A stretch of 18,017 bases of DNA, from NCBI GenBank assembly GCA_045538075.1, contig JAZSQT010000157.1, forward strand, positions 1 to 18,017, given 5' to 3'. Shown here one piece after another: positions 1 through 8,378 of this stretch. The notes under the pieces were generated by a model that saw nothing but the letters and a program-made list of their open reading frames with translations, had not been told where the DNA came from and did no database searches. Both the position numbers and the translations under genes were made by a program. This stretch comes from JAZSQT01 sp045538075 (GTDB lineage Bacteria; Chrysiogenota; Deferribacteres; Deferribacterales; Mucispirillaceae). The stretch's first letter is position 1, and each line of letters begins with the position of its first letter.

Positions 1-23
1 TGTTAATTTATTATTTTTTAATA

Positions 24-29
24 TATAAT
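24..29 (+). promoter_or_regulatory. Possible -10 element of the tetR-type gene
   Basis: A perfect TATAAT lies 24 bases upstream of the ATG at 54. It would put the transcript start near 36, leaving a short leader that contains the AGG (43-45) of the ribosome-binding site. The hexamer 17 bases further up (TGTTAA, 1-6) is a poor -35 and sits at the window edge. Perfect -10 hexamers are frequent by chance in DNA this AT-rich, so this is a suggestion only. Confidence 0.35.
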
Positions 30-53
30 ATTTGAAAGACTTAGGTATTATAA

Positions 54-605
54 ATGGATAACAAGAAACTTAAATTATTAAAATCATTTATAGAGCAAAG
101 CTCAAACAAAGGTTATAATAATATTACAATTTGTGATATTACAGAAAATGCTGGCATTGGGAAAGGAACTTTTTATTTATACTTTAAAAATAAAGAAGAT
201 TGCCTTATTCAAGCTATCAATTATATTACGCCTACTATTAAAAATTTATTGTTAGATGATATTAAGTCAAATTCTGAAGAAGAAATTTATAATATTGCCA
301 GTAAAGTTTATGATACTGTTTGGAGCAATAGAGCAACTGGTCGCCTTTATGCTTATGAATTACAAGATAAGTTTAAAAATATTTTAAAAGATTTTACTAA
401 TAAAAGTAAAAATATGTATAAAGATATTATAAAAATACTAAAGCCAAAAGATACTGAAGAAAGTATTGAAATTAAAAGTTTAATGATTATGGGTATTATA
501 TTTGCATTAACTTTTGAAGTATATTCATTTACAGAAGATAATAGCAATCAAAAAGAACAGTTTATTAAATCATTTAAAGCTATAATAAATTCTAACATAA
601 TATAA
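54..605 (+). CDS. TetR/AcrR-family transcriptional regulator
   Basis: Predicted DNA-binding repressor of the TetR family, 183 residues, close to the usual 190-210. The N-terminal three-helix DNA-binding domain is clear at about residues 5-50. Its recognition helix region reads AGIGKGTFYLYFKNKEDCL (about 33-51), the typical TetR turn followed by the Y-x-Y-F-x-x-K-E-x-L stretch. The rest is an all-helical ligand-binding and dimerisation domain with no recognisable ligand signature. The start is the ATG at 54, with AGG eight bases upstream. The gene converges with nifJ and shares its terminator; its likely target would lie left of the window or be itself. Family assignment is firm; ligand and target are unknown. 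Confidence 0.9.
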   Translation: MDNKKLKLLKSFIEQSSNKGYNNITICDITENAGIGKGTFYLYFKNKEDCLIQAINYITPTIKNLLLDDIKSNSEEEIYNIASKVYDTVWSNRATGRLYAYELQDKFKNILKDFTNKSKNMYKDIIKILKPKDTEESIEIKSLMIMGIIFALTFEVYSFTEDNSNQKEQFIKSFKAIINSNII

Positions 606-638
606 AAAAGCCTTTAGGTAATATACCTAAAGGCTTTT
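606..638. terminator. Bidirectional intrinsic terminator between tetR-type gene and nifJ
   Basis: A perfect 15-bp inverted repeat (arms 606-620 and 624-638, loop ATA) begins just after the regulator stop codon at 603-605 and ends seven bases before the nifJ stop codon at 645-647. The core AGCCTTTAGGT/ACCTAAAGGCT is flanked by A-rich sequence on one side and T-rich on the other. It can therefore act as a hairpin plus U-tract terminator for both convergent transcripts. Confidence 0.85.
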
Positions 639-644
639 AAATAG

Positions 645-3600
645 TTATTTTTCATTACTATAATCAAGATTATTAGCAAGTTGCATCATAATTTTATTAC
701 GCCTTGCTTGTTTAACTGAGGCAATCTCAACTATTTCATTATATTTTTCAGAATCAAGTTTTTTAGTAATTCTAAAACGATTTTCTCCAGCCATAAAAGA
801 AGCTAAATCATTCATTGCTGGTTTACTATCAATTTGCAATGGATTTTTACCTTCGTCCATTAACGCTGGGTTAAATCTCATTAATTGCCAATATCCAGCT
901 TGAATTGCCTTTCTCTGTTCATCAACTCCAGTTGTCATATTAATACCTTGAGCAATACAATGAGAATAAGCAATAATTAATGATGGACCATTATAAGCCT
1001 CTGCCTCCATAAACGCCTTAATACATTGCATAGGGTTAGAAAGAGAAACTTTTGCAACGTATATACTTCCATAAGTCATTGCAATCATTGCAAGATCTTT
1101 CTTCTCTTGAATTTTACCAGATGTAGCAAATTTTGCAGAAGCACCAATAGGAGTTGATTTTGATGCTTGTCCTCCAGTATTTGAATAAACTACTGTATCA
1201 AGAACAAGAATATTTACGTTATCACCAGAAGCTAAGACGTGGTCAAGACCACCATATCCAATATCATATGCCCAACCGTCTCCTCCTATAATCCATACTG
1301 ATTTAGGAGCAAGATAATCTGCTATAGATAATAAATCTTTTGCTTTATCTGTATCAATTGAAGAAAGTTTACTTTTAAGCTCTTTAATTCTACCTCGTTG
1401 TAACTCAATATTTACTTGATTAGATAAATCTGCTTCTAAAATTTCAGTAGATAAAGGACCTATTTCATTTTTTAAAATTTCAAGATATTCTTTTGCTTTT
1501 AAAGTAAAATACTCAGTTGCAAGTCGCATACCATAACCAAATTCTGCATTATCTTCAAAAAGTGAATTACTCCATGCAGGACCTAAACCATCAGCTCTTG
1601 AGCAATATGGAGTTGTTGGTAAATTACCTCCATAAATTGATGAACAACCTGTTGCATTTGCAATAAGTAGTCTATCCCCAAAAAGTTGAGTTAATAATTT
1701 AATATATGGTGTTTCACCACAACCAGCACAAGCTCCAGAAAATTCAAACATATGAGGAGCAAGCTGACTACCTTTTAAAGAATTTTTATTATATTTATCT
1801 ACAGGCAACTCTGGTATTGATAAAAAGAAATTAAAATTTTCAACTTCGCTTTCTCTTAATGGAATTTGAGGTGTCATAGTAAGTGCTTTTTTAGTTGGGT
1901 CTTGCTTGCTTATTGCAGGGCAATTATATTCACATACTGAACAACCAGTGCAATCTTCTGGTGCAACTTGAATTGTAGCGTAAAAACCAGTAAACTCCTT
2001 ACCTTTTGCCTCTGTATATTTAAAAGTAGATGGAGCATCTTTTACTAAATCTTTATCATAGAATTTCATTCTTATAGCAGTATGAGGACAAACAAATGAG
2101 CAAATTCCACACTGGATACAAATATCTTCATTCCATACTGGAATATTGACTGCAATGTTACGTTTTTCAAAACGAGCTGTTCCTACTGGCCACGTTCCAT
2201 CAGCTGGCATTTCAGAAACTTTAATTTCTTCTCCTCTATCTTCTACTAATTTTGAAGTAATATTACGAACAAAATCATTAGCACTTTTATCAGATAGACA
2301 ACAATTAATAATGCCACTATTACCATCGTATTTATAATCAGATGGATACGATACTTTTTCTATTAATTCTGCTCCAGAATCTGCTGCTTTAGAATTTTTT
2401 TCTACAATTTCATCGCCATACTTACCGTAAGTTTTTTTGATAGCTGTTTTAATAGAAGTGAGAGCTTGGTCAATAGGTATAATATTAGATATTTTAAAAA
2501 ATGCAGTTTGTAATATCACATTAATACGAGAACCAAGTCCTAAATCTTTAGCAATTTCAACTGCATCAACAACGTAAAATTCTGCCTTTTTCTTTACAAT
2601 TAAATCTTTAACAATATTAGGAATTTTATCCCATACTTCATTTGCTTTATACTGACTATTTAAAAGGAATGTTCCACCATCTTTTAACCTAGATAAAATA
2701 TCGTATCTCTCTAAAAAGCTAAAATTATGACAAGCAATAAAATCTGCTTTTTGGACAAGATATGAGCTTTTAATTTGAGTATCTCCAAATCTAACATGAG
2801 AAGTAGTCATTGAGCCAGCTTTCTTTGAGTCGTAAACGAAATATGCTTGAACATTTTTTCCAGTTTCACTAAAAATAATTTTTGCTGTATTTTTATTTGC
2901 ACCAACAGTTCCATCAGAACCAAGTCCAAAAAACATAGCATTATAAACCTTATCTGTAGGTATTACCCAGTTATTATCAAAATCAATAGATGTGTTAGTA
3001 ACATCATCATTTATACCAACAGTAAATGATGTTTTAGGTTTTTCAGATTTAAGATTATCGTAAACACCTTTAACCATTGCTGGAGTAAAATCTTTTGAAC
3101 CAAGACCATATCTACCACCAACAATAATAGGATAATGATTAAAAGATGTAATTTTTGCTCCCATTGCCTCACCAATAGCAGTTCTAACTATTAAATATAA
3201 AGGCTCTCCAAGGGAACCAGCTTCTTTTGTTCTATCTAAAACTGCCATTGTTTTAACTGTTGATGGAATAGCTTTAATAAAATCTTCTACTGGAAATGGT
3301 TGAAAAAGACGAATTTTTATAACGCCAGTTTTTTCTCCAGTGCTATTTAGATACATAGAAGTTTCTTCGGCAACATCAGCACCAGAACCCATAATAACTA
3401 TAATATGTTCTGCATCTTCTGCACCAGAATATTCTACTAAACCGTATTTTCTGCCAGTTATTTTTGATAATTTATCCATTTCTTCTTTCATTATCTCTGG
3501 AACACTGTTCATATATTTATTCACAGTTTCTCTACCTTGAAAAAATACATCTGGATTTTGAGAAGTTCCTTTTATAGTTGGATTATCAGGAGATAAACTA

Positions 3601-4217
3601 CGCTTTCTATGCTCTTTAATTAAATCATCGTTAATCATGCTACGCATATCATCGAAAGTTAATTCTTCAACTACTGAAAGCTCATGAGATGTGCGAAAAC
3701 CATCAAAGAAATGCAATACTGGTATTCTACTACGCAAAGTAACTGCTTGGGCGATAAGAGCATTATCCATAACCTCTTGAGGATTTGAAGAAGCAAACAT
3801 CGTCCAACCACAACTGCGACAAGCCATAACATCAGAATGATCACCAAATATTGAAAGCCCTTGTGCAGCTAAAGCCCTTGCACTAACGTGAAAAACTGTA
3901 GGTGTAAGCTCACCTGCAATTTTATACATATTAGGTATCATTAATAAAAGACCTTGAGATGCAGTAAAAGTTGTAGTCATTGCACCAGCAGTCAAAGCTC
4001 CATGAACTGCACCAGCTACACCTGCTTCAGATTGCATTTCTGTAACTATTGGCACAGTTCCCCATATATTTTTTTCTCCAGCTGTACTCTTTTCGTCTGA
4101 AATTTCACCCATAACGGAAGATGGAGTAATTGGATAAATTGCTATAACTTCATTAACAGCATGGGCAACATGAGCTGCTGCCATATTACCGTCCATAATT
4201 GACTTTTTACGTAACAT
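645..4217 (-). CDS. nifJ: Pyruvate:ferredoxin (flavodoxin) oxidoreductase, single-chain
   Basis: Oxidises pyruvate with CoA to acetyl-CoA and CO2 and passes electrons to ferredoxin or flavodoxin in the cytoplasm. 1190 residues, the size of the homodimeric single-chain enzyme. In order: substrate domain with YPITPSS (28-34), Glu64 in MQSEAG and Arg114; transketolase-like domain II; gamma-type domain with FFGLGSDGTVGANK (429-442); two [4Fe-4S] ferredoxin motifs (Cys 700/703/706/710 and 756/759/762/766); thiamine diphosphate domain with GDGWAYDIG (979-987) and SNTGGQ. Proximal-cluster cysteines are 830, 833, 858 and 1087. An in-frame ATG exists at 4229, but GGAGG at 4223-4227 sits just before the ATG at 4217. 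The 4217 start also places Thr31, Glu64 and Arg114 at the positions I recall for the Desulfocurvibacter africanus enzyme. It faces a divergent Mla-like operon. Confidence 0.97.
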   Translation of the reverse strand: MLRKKSIMDGNMAAAHVAHAVNEVIAIYPITPSSVMGEISDEKSTAGEKNIWGTVPIVTEMQSEAGVAGAVHGALTAGAMTTTFTASQGLLLMIPNMYKIAGELTPTVFHVSARALAAQGLSIFGDHSDVMACRSCGWTMFASSNPQEVMDNALIAQAVTLRSRIPVLHFFDGFRTSHELSVVEELTFDDMRSMINDDLIKEHRKRSLSPDNPTIKGTSQNPDVFFQGRETVNKYMNSVPEIMKEEMDKLSKITGRKYGLVEYSGAEDAEHIIVIMGSGADVAEETSMYLNSTGEKTGVIKIRLFQPFPVEDFIKAIPSTVKTMAVLDRTKEAGSLGEPLYLIVRTAIGEAMGAKITSFNHYPIIVGGRYGLGSKDFTPAMVKGVYDNLKSEKPKTSFTVGINDDVTNTSIDFDNNWVIPTDKVYNAMFFGLGSDGTVGANKNTAKIIFSETGKNVQAYFVYDSKKAGSMTTSHVRFGDTQIKSSYLVQKADFIACHNFSFLERYDILSRLKDGGTFLLNSQYKANEVWDKIPNIVKDLIVKKKAEFYVVDAVEIAKDLGLGSRINVILQTAFFKISNIIPIDQALTSIKTAIKKTYGKYGDEIVEKNSKAADSGAELIEKVSYPSDYKYDGNSGIINCCLSDKSANDFVRNITSKLVEDRGEEIKVSEMPADGTWPVGTARFEKRNIAVNIPVWNEDICIQCGICSFVCPHTAIRMKFYDKDLVKDAPSTFKYTEAKGKEFTGFYATIQVAPEDCTGCSVCEYNCPAISKQDPTKKALTMTPQIPLRESEVENFNFFLSIPELPVDKYNKNSLKGSQLAPHMFEFSGACAGCGETPYIKLLTQLFGDRLLIANATGCSSIYGGNLPTTPYCSRADGLGPAWSNSLFEDNAEFGYGMRLATEYFTLKAKEYLEILKNEIGPLSTEILEADLSNQVNIELQRGRIKELKSKLSSIDTDKAKDLLSIADYLAPKSVWIIGGDGWAYDIGYGGLDHVLASGDNVNILVLDTVVYSNTGGQASKSTPIGASAKFATSGKIQEKKDLAMIAMTYGSIYVAKVSLSNPMQCIKAFMEAEAYNGPSLIIAYSHCIAQGINMTTGVDEQRKAIQAGYWQLMRFNPALMDEGKNPLQIDSKPAMNDLASFMAGENRFRITKKLDSEKYNEIVEIASVKQARRNKIMMQLANNLDYSNEK

Positions 4218-4267
4218 TAATTCCTCCATTAAATCACATATCTTTTAGCGTTAATCATATTTCCCCT

Positions 4268-4296
4268 ATTCTATCAATTACTATTTTTTACGTCAA
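4268..4296 (-). promoter_or_regulatory. Predicted sigma-70 promoter of nifJ
   Basis: On the minus strand, TTGACG (4296-4291) and TAGAAT (4273-4268) are separated by exactly 17 bases. This is a near-consensus -35/-10 pair, about 50 bases upstream of the nifJ start at 4217. It lies in the 130-base divergent gap with the mlaE-like gene, so regulators binding here could touch both. I found no equally convincing promoter for the plus-strand operon in this gap. Confidence 0.65.
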
Positions 4297-4347
4297 TGAA
4301 AATGAACATCTACTATAAATTTTACGATTTTTCATATAAAACTCATA

Positions 4348-5169
4348 ATGATTGTTGATTATAATCTATTTTGCTTATATTATATGTCTATGTATAGTTT
4401 TGCTTATAAATTTGGCTCAAAATTAATAGATATTTATGATTTTTTCATAGGACACAGTAAATTCTCAATTAAAGTATGTGTTCGTGGTATCGTGGGTTCA
4501 AAATTTATTAATCCAGCTGTTAATATGGTTCTTTTTAGGCAGATATACTATACAGGCGTTGAATTAATAGTAATCATGACTTTTATATCACTGCTTTTAG
4601 GTATAGTTCTTGTAGGTCAATTAAGTCAATTTCTTATTACTTTAGGCGCTAATGAATCTATCGGTAGCACACTTATTGCTGTTGTAATTAGATACGCAGC
4701 CCCTATAACAACAGGTGTTTTATTAATTTTAAGAACATCATCTGCATTGTTAATAGAAATAGGTATCATGAAATACAACAGAGAAATAATTGCTCTTGAA
4801 GCTATGAATATAGACCCATATATATACACATATTTTCCACGAGTATTAGCTTGTATTATTTCAAATGTAGTTTTATCTATTTACTTTTCTATTCTATCTA
4901 TTATCGGTGGATATTTTCTATTAAGTTTTCAATTAGATACTACATTAGATAGTATATTAAGACAGTTTATTTATGAAATAAGATTACTTGATATTGCTAA
5001 ATTCTTATTTAAAACTATTATTTCTGGTTTTCTTATAGCCTCAATACCAATGTATACTGCATTATCAATTACTGGCACACAATCAGATATTATAAAATCA
5101 ATAGTAGTTGGAATGATAAGAGTATTTATTGGTTTTATTTTAGTTATGATTATTGGTGAAATAATATGA
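4348..5169 (+). CDS. mlaE: MlaE/YrbE-family lipid ABC transporter permease
   Basis: Integral inner-membrane permease of MCE-type phospholipid transporters, 273 residues (family about 260). The amphipathic N-terminal helix and the family opening RQIYYTGVELIVIMTF (64-79) lead into the first membrane helix. The conserved cytoplasmic coupling segment is clear (SSALLIEIG and REIIALEAMNIDP, about 131-157), followed by PRVLA and three further hydrophobic segments. Neither the ATG at 4348 nor those at 4384 and 4390 has a good Shine-Dalgarno site. Alignment from memory with E. coli MlaE would fit a start at 4384 or 4390, so the first 12-14 residues are doubtful. First gene of a four-gene overlapping operon; its stop overlaps the next start (ATGA). 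Confidence 0.9.
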   Translation: MIVDYNLFCLYYMSMYSFAYKFGSKLIDIYDFFIGHSKFSIKVCVRGIVGSKFINPAVNMVLFRQIYYTGVELIVIMTFISLLLGIVLVGQLSQFLITLGANESIGSTLIAVVIRYAAPITTGVLLILRTSSALLIEIGIMKYNREIIALEAMNIDPYIYTYFPRVLACIISNVVLSIYFSILSIIGGYFLLSFQLDTTLDSILRQFIYEIRLLDIAKFLFKTIISGFLIASIPMYTALSITGTQSDIIKSIVVGMIRVFIGFILVMIIGEII

Positions 5170-5681
5170 ATAAAAAATATTTAGTACCCGTATCAAATAA
5201 TCTTGAAGCAAATAGTATTCAAAGAAATGTAGGAAGAAACTGTCTATGGAAAGAAGTTTCTATTGTATCATATAATTTACCATTATTATCAAAATTATCT
5301 ATATCAGAAAATTTAATGTTGCCACTAAATTACATAAAACGTATGAGTATAAAAAAATCTGAACGTATAGTATTTGATTTATTAGAAAAATTCGGTTTAG
5401 AACATACTTTACATCACAGACAAAAAAGATTAAATGATTATGAAACACTAATTATTAAATATTTAAGGGCAATTATGCTATTTCCCAAACATATTATTTT
5501 TATTATGCCAAATAATATGATACAATTAGAAAACTATGAAGAATTTATACATTTTATAAATACTATTAACGATTTCACTGTAACAATAGTTGAACATAAA
5601 AATTTTAGTAGCTACTATACAGATACAGATTATATGGAGATTAATAAGAAACAATGGCAGACCCACGTTTTAGGAATATAG
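5166..5681 (+). CDS. Degenerate MlaF-like ABC protein lacking ATPase motifs
   Basis: 171-residue protein in the position of MlaF, the ATPase of Mla transporters (usually about 250-270 residues). The segment from about residue 28 follows an ABC ATPase from the Q-loop on: LSISENLMLPL (44-54) matches the post-Q-loop helix. RLNDYETLIIKYLRAIMLFP (88-107) matches the signature and following helix, HIIFIMPN (109-116) Walker B, and TIVEHKN (140-146) the H-loop strand. But LSGG is LNDYE, the Walker B Asp-Glu is Ile-Met, the Q-loop Gln is absent, and the Walker A lobe is missing altogether; only the H-loop His144 remains. The frame is intact, overlaps mlaE by ATGA and runs 28 bases into mlaD. Upstream sequence is mlaE code, so the P-loop was not lost to a nearby frameshift. 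Probably a pseudo-ATPase subunit or a decaying gene. Confidence 0.75.
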   Translation: MNKKYLVPVSNNLEANSIQRNVGRNCLWKEVSIVSYNLPLLSKLSISENLMLPLNYIKRMSIKKSERIVFDLLEKFGLEHTLHHRQKRLNDYETLIIKYLRAIMLFPKHIIFIMPNNMIQLENYEEFIHFINTINDFTVTIVEHKNFSSYYTDTDYMEINKKQWQTHVLGI

Positions 5682-6670
5682 AAGTTAAAGTTGGGCTTTT
5701 TGCATTAATTGCAGTTATTACTATTGTTACTGTTATTATTGCAGTTGGTATCAGTAGAGATATTTTAGTCAGTAAAGTTAATATTAATGTATATACAACT
5801 ACTGGTGATGATATTAGTAAAGGTATGCCAGTAAAATATTCTGGGTTTACAATTTCACGAGTTGATAATATTCGTTTACAAGATGACGGTAGAGTTGTTA
5901 TTAAAATAGGCATTCCAAATAGATATGCAAAATGGATTCGTCAAGATTCAGTATTTAAATTAGGTTCTTTAAACATTATTGGTGGAGGTTTCATTTCAAT
6001 TATTACAAATCTTGAAAGTTCTTCACCAATTATTACAGATAATAGCACTTTTACTCTTGAAAGAGATCAAGGAATACAAGCAGTTATAGATAAAGCAATT
6101 CCTGCAATTGATGATTTAAAAGAAATTATTTCAAATATTAACGTTATCTTAGGTAGAGTTGCTGATGAAGATGGAGATATATCAAAACTTTTAAGAGGTT
6201 TAGGTGCATTAGGTGATGATATTACTAATAAAGAAGGTTCTTTAGGGTTTCTTGCTCGTTCAGACTATGTGCAAGAGGAAGTTATTAAATTTTTAAAAGA
6301 CTTACGCACCTTTAGTGAAAAAGCTGTTATTGTTGCATCAAATGTTGAAAGTGGCAGTATAGTATTAAATAGAGCTATTAATAAAATAGATGCAAATGCA
6401 GAACCAATATTGAAAAGCACCTTAAATGCTACAAACACTATAGAAGATATGATTATATCATTAAAACCAACAATACAAAGAGTTGATGAAATAACTATTC
6501 ACCTTGAACAAATATCAAAAAATGTAGCAGATGGCACACAAAATCTTGATATCTTAAGGGCTGAAATTCAATCTATTATTGAAACTGGAAATAATTTATT
6601 ATTAAAACTTGAAAATATTTGGCCAATTAGTATTGGGAAAGAAGAGCCTACTGAGGTGCCTTTAAAATGA
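5654..6670 (+). CDS. mlaD: MlaD-type MCE-domain lipid transport protein, long form
   Basis: Periplasmic substrate-binding subunit of an MCE transporter, anchored in the inner membrane. One N-terminal membrane helix (about 13-33) is followed by a single MCE domain (about 41-119) containing VYTTTGDDISKGMPVKYSG and LGSLNIIGGGFI, the hallmark strands of the family. The remainder (about 139-322) is predicted long alpha-helix or coiled coil, ending in a short tail with NIWPISIG. At 338 residues it is far longer than E. coli MlaD (183). It resembles MCE proteins whose helical C-termini form a periplasmic tube; that function is inferred. It overlaps the degenerate ATPase gene by 28 bases and the next gene by four. 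GGAG at 5636-5639 is rather far from the ATG, so translation may be coupled. Confidence 0.92.
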   Translation: MADPRFRNIEVKVGLFALIAVITIVTVIIAVGISRDILVSKVNINVYTTTGDDISKGMPVKYSGFTISRVDNIRLQDDGRVVIKIGIPNRYAKWIRQDSVFKLGSLNIIGGGFISIITNLESSSPIITDNSTFTLERDQGIQAVIDKAIPAIDDLKEIISNINVILGRVADEDGDISKLLRGLGALGDDITNKEGSLGFLARSDYVQEEVIKFLKDLRTFSEKAVIVASNVESGSIVLNRAINKIDANAEPILKSTLNATNTIEDMIISLKPTIQRVDEITIHLEQISKNVADGTQNLDILRAEIQSIIETGNNLLLKLENIWPISIGKEEPTEVPLK

Positions 6671-7365
6671 TAAAAATTTACAAATATTTAGGATTTATTA
6701 TTGCCATAATAATTAATACATCTTGTGCTGGAAAACATGAGCCAGATGAAATAAGTATAGGAATAAATATTATAAATAGAGCCGTTGATTATTCGTTAAA
6801 AGGTGATGAAACAATGGCTGAATATACTTATATACGAGCAGTTAATCATTTTCGCAATATGGGTAAATTTTGTGATATGGCAAGAGTTTCACTTGCCATG
6901 TATATTTCTGAACCGATAGAAACAAATAGTAAAAAAATAGATGATGCTATTGCTTTTGCTATTCTTGGCAATTGTAATCTTGAAGTAAATATTGGTAATT
7001 TTCTAAAAAATAATAATTACGATTATTCCTCATTAAAAGAACCTTATAAATCTTACGCAAAGTTTAAAAATAATCATAAATCTTCTACTCTTTCCTCTAT
7101 TGCATCATCAAGTAGTTATAGTGATAAAATTAGAAGTGCATTTTATAGAATAATGGCTGATACAGAAATAGATAATAACCCTGAAAAAGCTCTTAAATTC
7201 ATAAATAAAGCAATGGAAATTGATAGTAAACATTCATGGACAAAAAATATTTTATATAATGAAAAAATAATATTAAAAATATACAAAAAACTAAATAAAG
7301 ACACTAATATAACTGAAGAAAAAATTAAAATTTTAGAAAAATATCTCAATGATATTAATAAATAG
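6667..7365 (+). CDS. Putative lipoprotein of the Mla-like operon, TPR-like
   Basis: 232 residues. The first 19 are a hydrophobic signal ending in NTSC, so Cys20 would be the lipidated residue; Asn at -3 makes the lipobox atypical. The mature part is helical. Segments around 28-60 and 155-195 (PEKALKFINKAMEIDSKHSWT) look like tetratricopeptide helices; a low-complexity serine stretch lies near 138-150. No named family is recognised. GAGG lies upstream of the ATG, which overlaps the mlaD stop as ATGA, so it is translationally coupled to mlaD. Its place in the operon suggests an outer-membrane or periplasmic partner of the MCE protein, replacing MlaC/MlaA, neither of which is present here. That role is inference. 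Confidence 0.75.
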   Translation: MIKIYKYLGFIIAIIINTSCAGKHEPDEISIGINIINRAVDYSLKGDETMAEYTYIRAVNHFRNMGKFCDMARVSLAMYISEPIETNSKKIDDAIAFAILGNCNLEVNIGNFLKNNNYDYSSLKEPYKSYAKFKNNHKSSTLSSIASSSSYSDKIRSAFYRIMADTEIDNNPEKALKFINKAMEIDSKHSWTKNILYNEKIILKIYKKLNKDTNITEEKIKILEKYLNDINK

Positions 7366-7409
7366 CGTAGCAATGAAAACGTTTCTAAATAATCTTTCAA
7401 TTAACCTAA

Positions 7410-8222
7410 TTATATCTTTTTAATAAGAGTAACTTCGTTACCTTTATCATTATAAGTAATTTCATTAAAATACATTTTGGCAATAAAAATTCCCCTACCA
7501 TGCAACTTTAACAATCTTTCAGTATCAGTAGGATCTGGAATTTTAGATGTATCAAAACCATTGCCACCGTCTTTAATTTTTATAGTAAGGACACCATCAC
7601 AACAAGAAATAAAAACTTCTGTTTTGCGACAAGAATATTTTGGATCTTTAGCTCTTTCTTCTAAAAGCTGATAAAAAGTTCCATTTTCTGTGCTTTCCAT
7701 TTTTTCAACGTCAGTAATACCAAGATTACCATGCTCTATAGCATTTGTAACCATTTCTGCAATACCTACCCGTATTTTTTCAAGATCTGCAAAACTAAAA
7801 AAGAATGGCAACTCTGCTGTCATAGCACAAACTGCTCTATCTATATTATGGTAATCGTTATCTACAATAAAAGATTTTGAAATTGATACAGGAATAACTG
7901 AAGGAGCATAATTGCTAATAATACAACCATGATGAATATTATCAATCAACATACGCAAATTATATACTGTAAAACCCTCTTTTAAGTGATAAGCACTTCC
8001 ATCTGGCTTATCATTAGAAATAATACATACTGGAACACCATAAAAATCCGTTGATTTAATACAATCTTTATCATCAGTAATAATCAACCCAGGAGTATCA
8101 CTATTAGTAAAAGGATAAGATTGAGTTTCAGATAACACAAGAACAAGATGTTCTTGCTCGCAAAAAGCTGATATGCGTTCAATATGATTTTTATTGCGTA
8201 TGCAAGCAAAAATTTTCTTCAT
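7410..8222 (-). CDS. Receiver-like plus RsbW-type HATPase regulatory protein
   Basis: 270 residues. Residues 1-100 look like a receiver-type alpha/beta domain, but the strand ending IITDD (47-51) is not followed by the usual phospho-acceptor surroundings, so it may be a pseudo-receiver. The C-terminal half is a GHKL ATPase of the anti-sigma-factor/serine kinase type (HATPase_c_2): N-box EMVTNAIEHGN (156-166), G1 DGGNGFD (218-224), and G2 GRGIFIAK (242-249). The stretch YQLLEERAKDP between N-box and G1 is typical of a bacterial subgroup that pairs such a kinase with a receiver domain. It probably controls a sigma or anti-anti-sigma partner, none of which is in this window. Start ATG at 8222 is preceded by AAGG. 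It stands alone, converging with the Mla-like operon with no clear hairpin between. Confidence 0.8.
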   Translation of the reverse strand: MKKIFACIRNKNHIERISAFCEQEHLVLVLSETQSYPFTNSDTPGLIITDDKDCIKSTDFYGVPVCIISNDKPDGSAYHLKEGFTVYNLRMLIDNIHHGCIISNYAPSVIPVSISKSFIVDNDYHNIDRAVCAMTAELPFFFSFADLEKIRVGIAEMVTNAIEHGNLGITDVEKMESTENGTFYQLLEERAKDPKYSCRKTEVFISCCDGVLTIKIKDGGNGFDTSKIPDPTDTERLLKLHGRGIFIAKMYFNEITYNDKGNEVTLIKKI

Positions 8223-8378
8223 AAATACCTTATAGCATATAATTTAATGAAAAGTCTAATAAAATATCTTAATTATTAAAATATAATTTTTTTAAAAATA
8301 TTAAATATTTTATTGATAATACTATTTAATAATTATAAATTCAAGTATAAATAAATAAAGGATAATGAAATTATACTT

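Noticed and set aside
4490..4505. GTGGGTTCAAA resembling a tRNA T-loop
   Set aside because: Falls inside the mlaE reading frame and has no matching acceptor, D or anticodon arms.
8294..8312. AT-only palindrome in the gap before the flavodoxin-fusion gene
   Set aside because: Composed only of A and T in an AT-rich gap, so expected by chance; no GC-containing stem or defined distance to a promoter.
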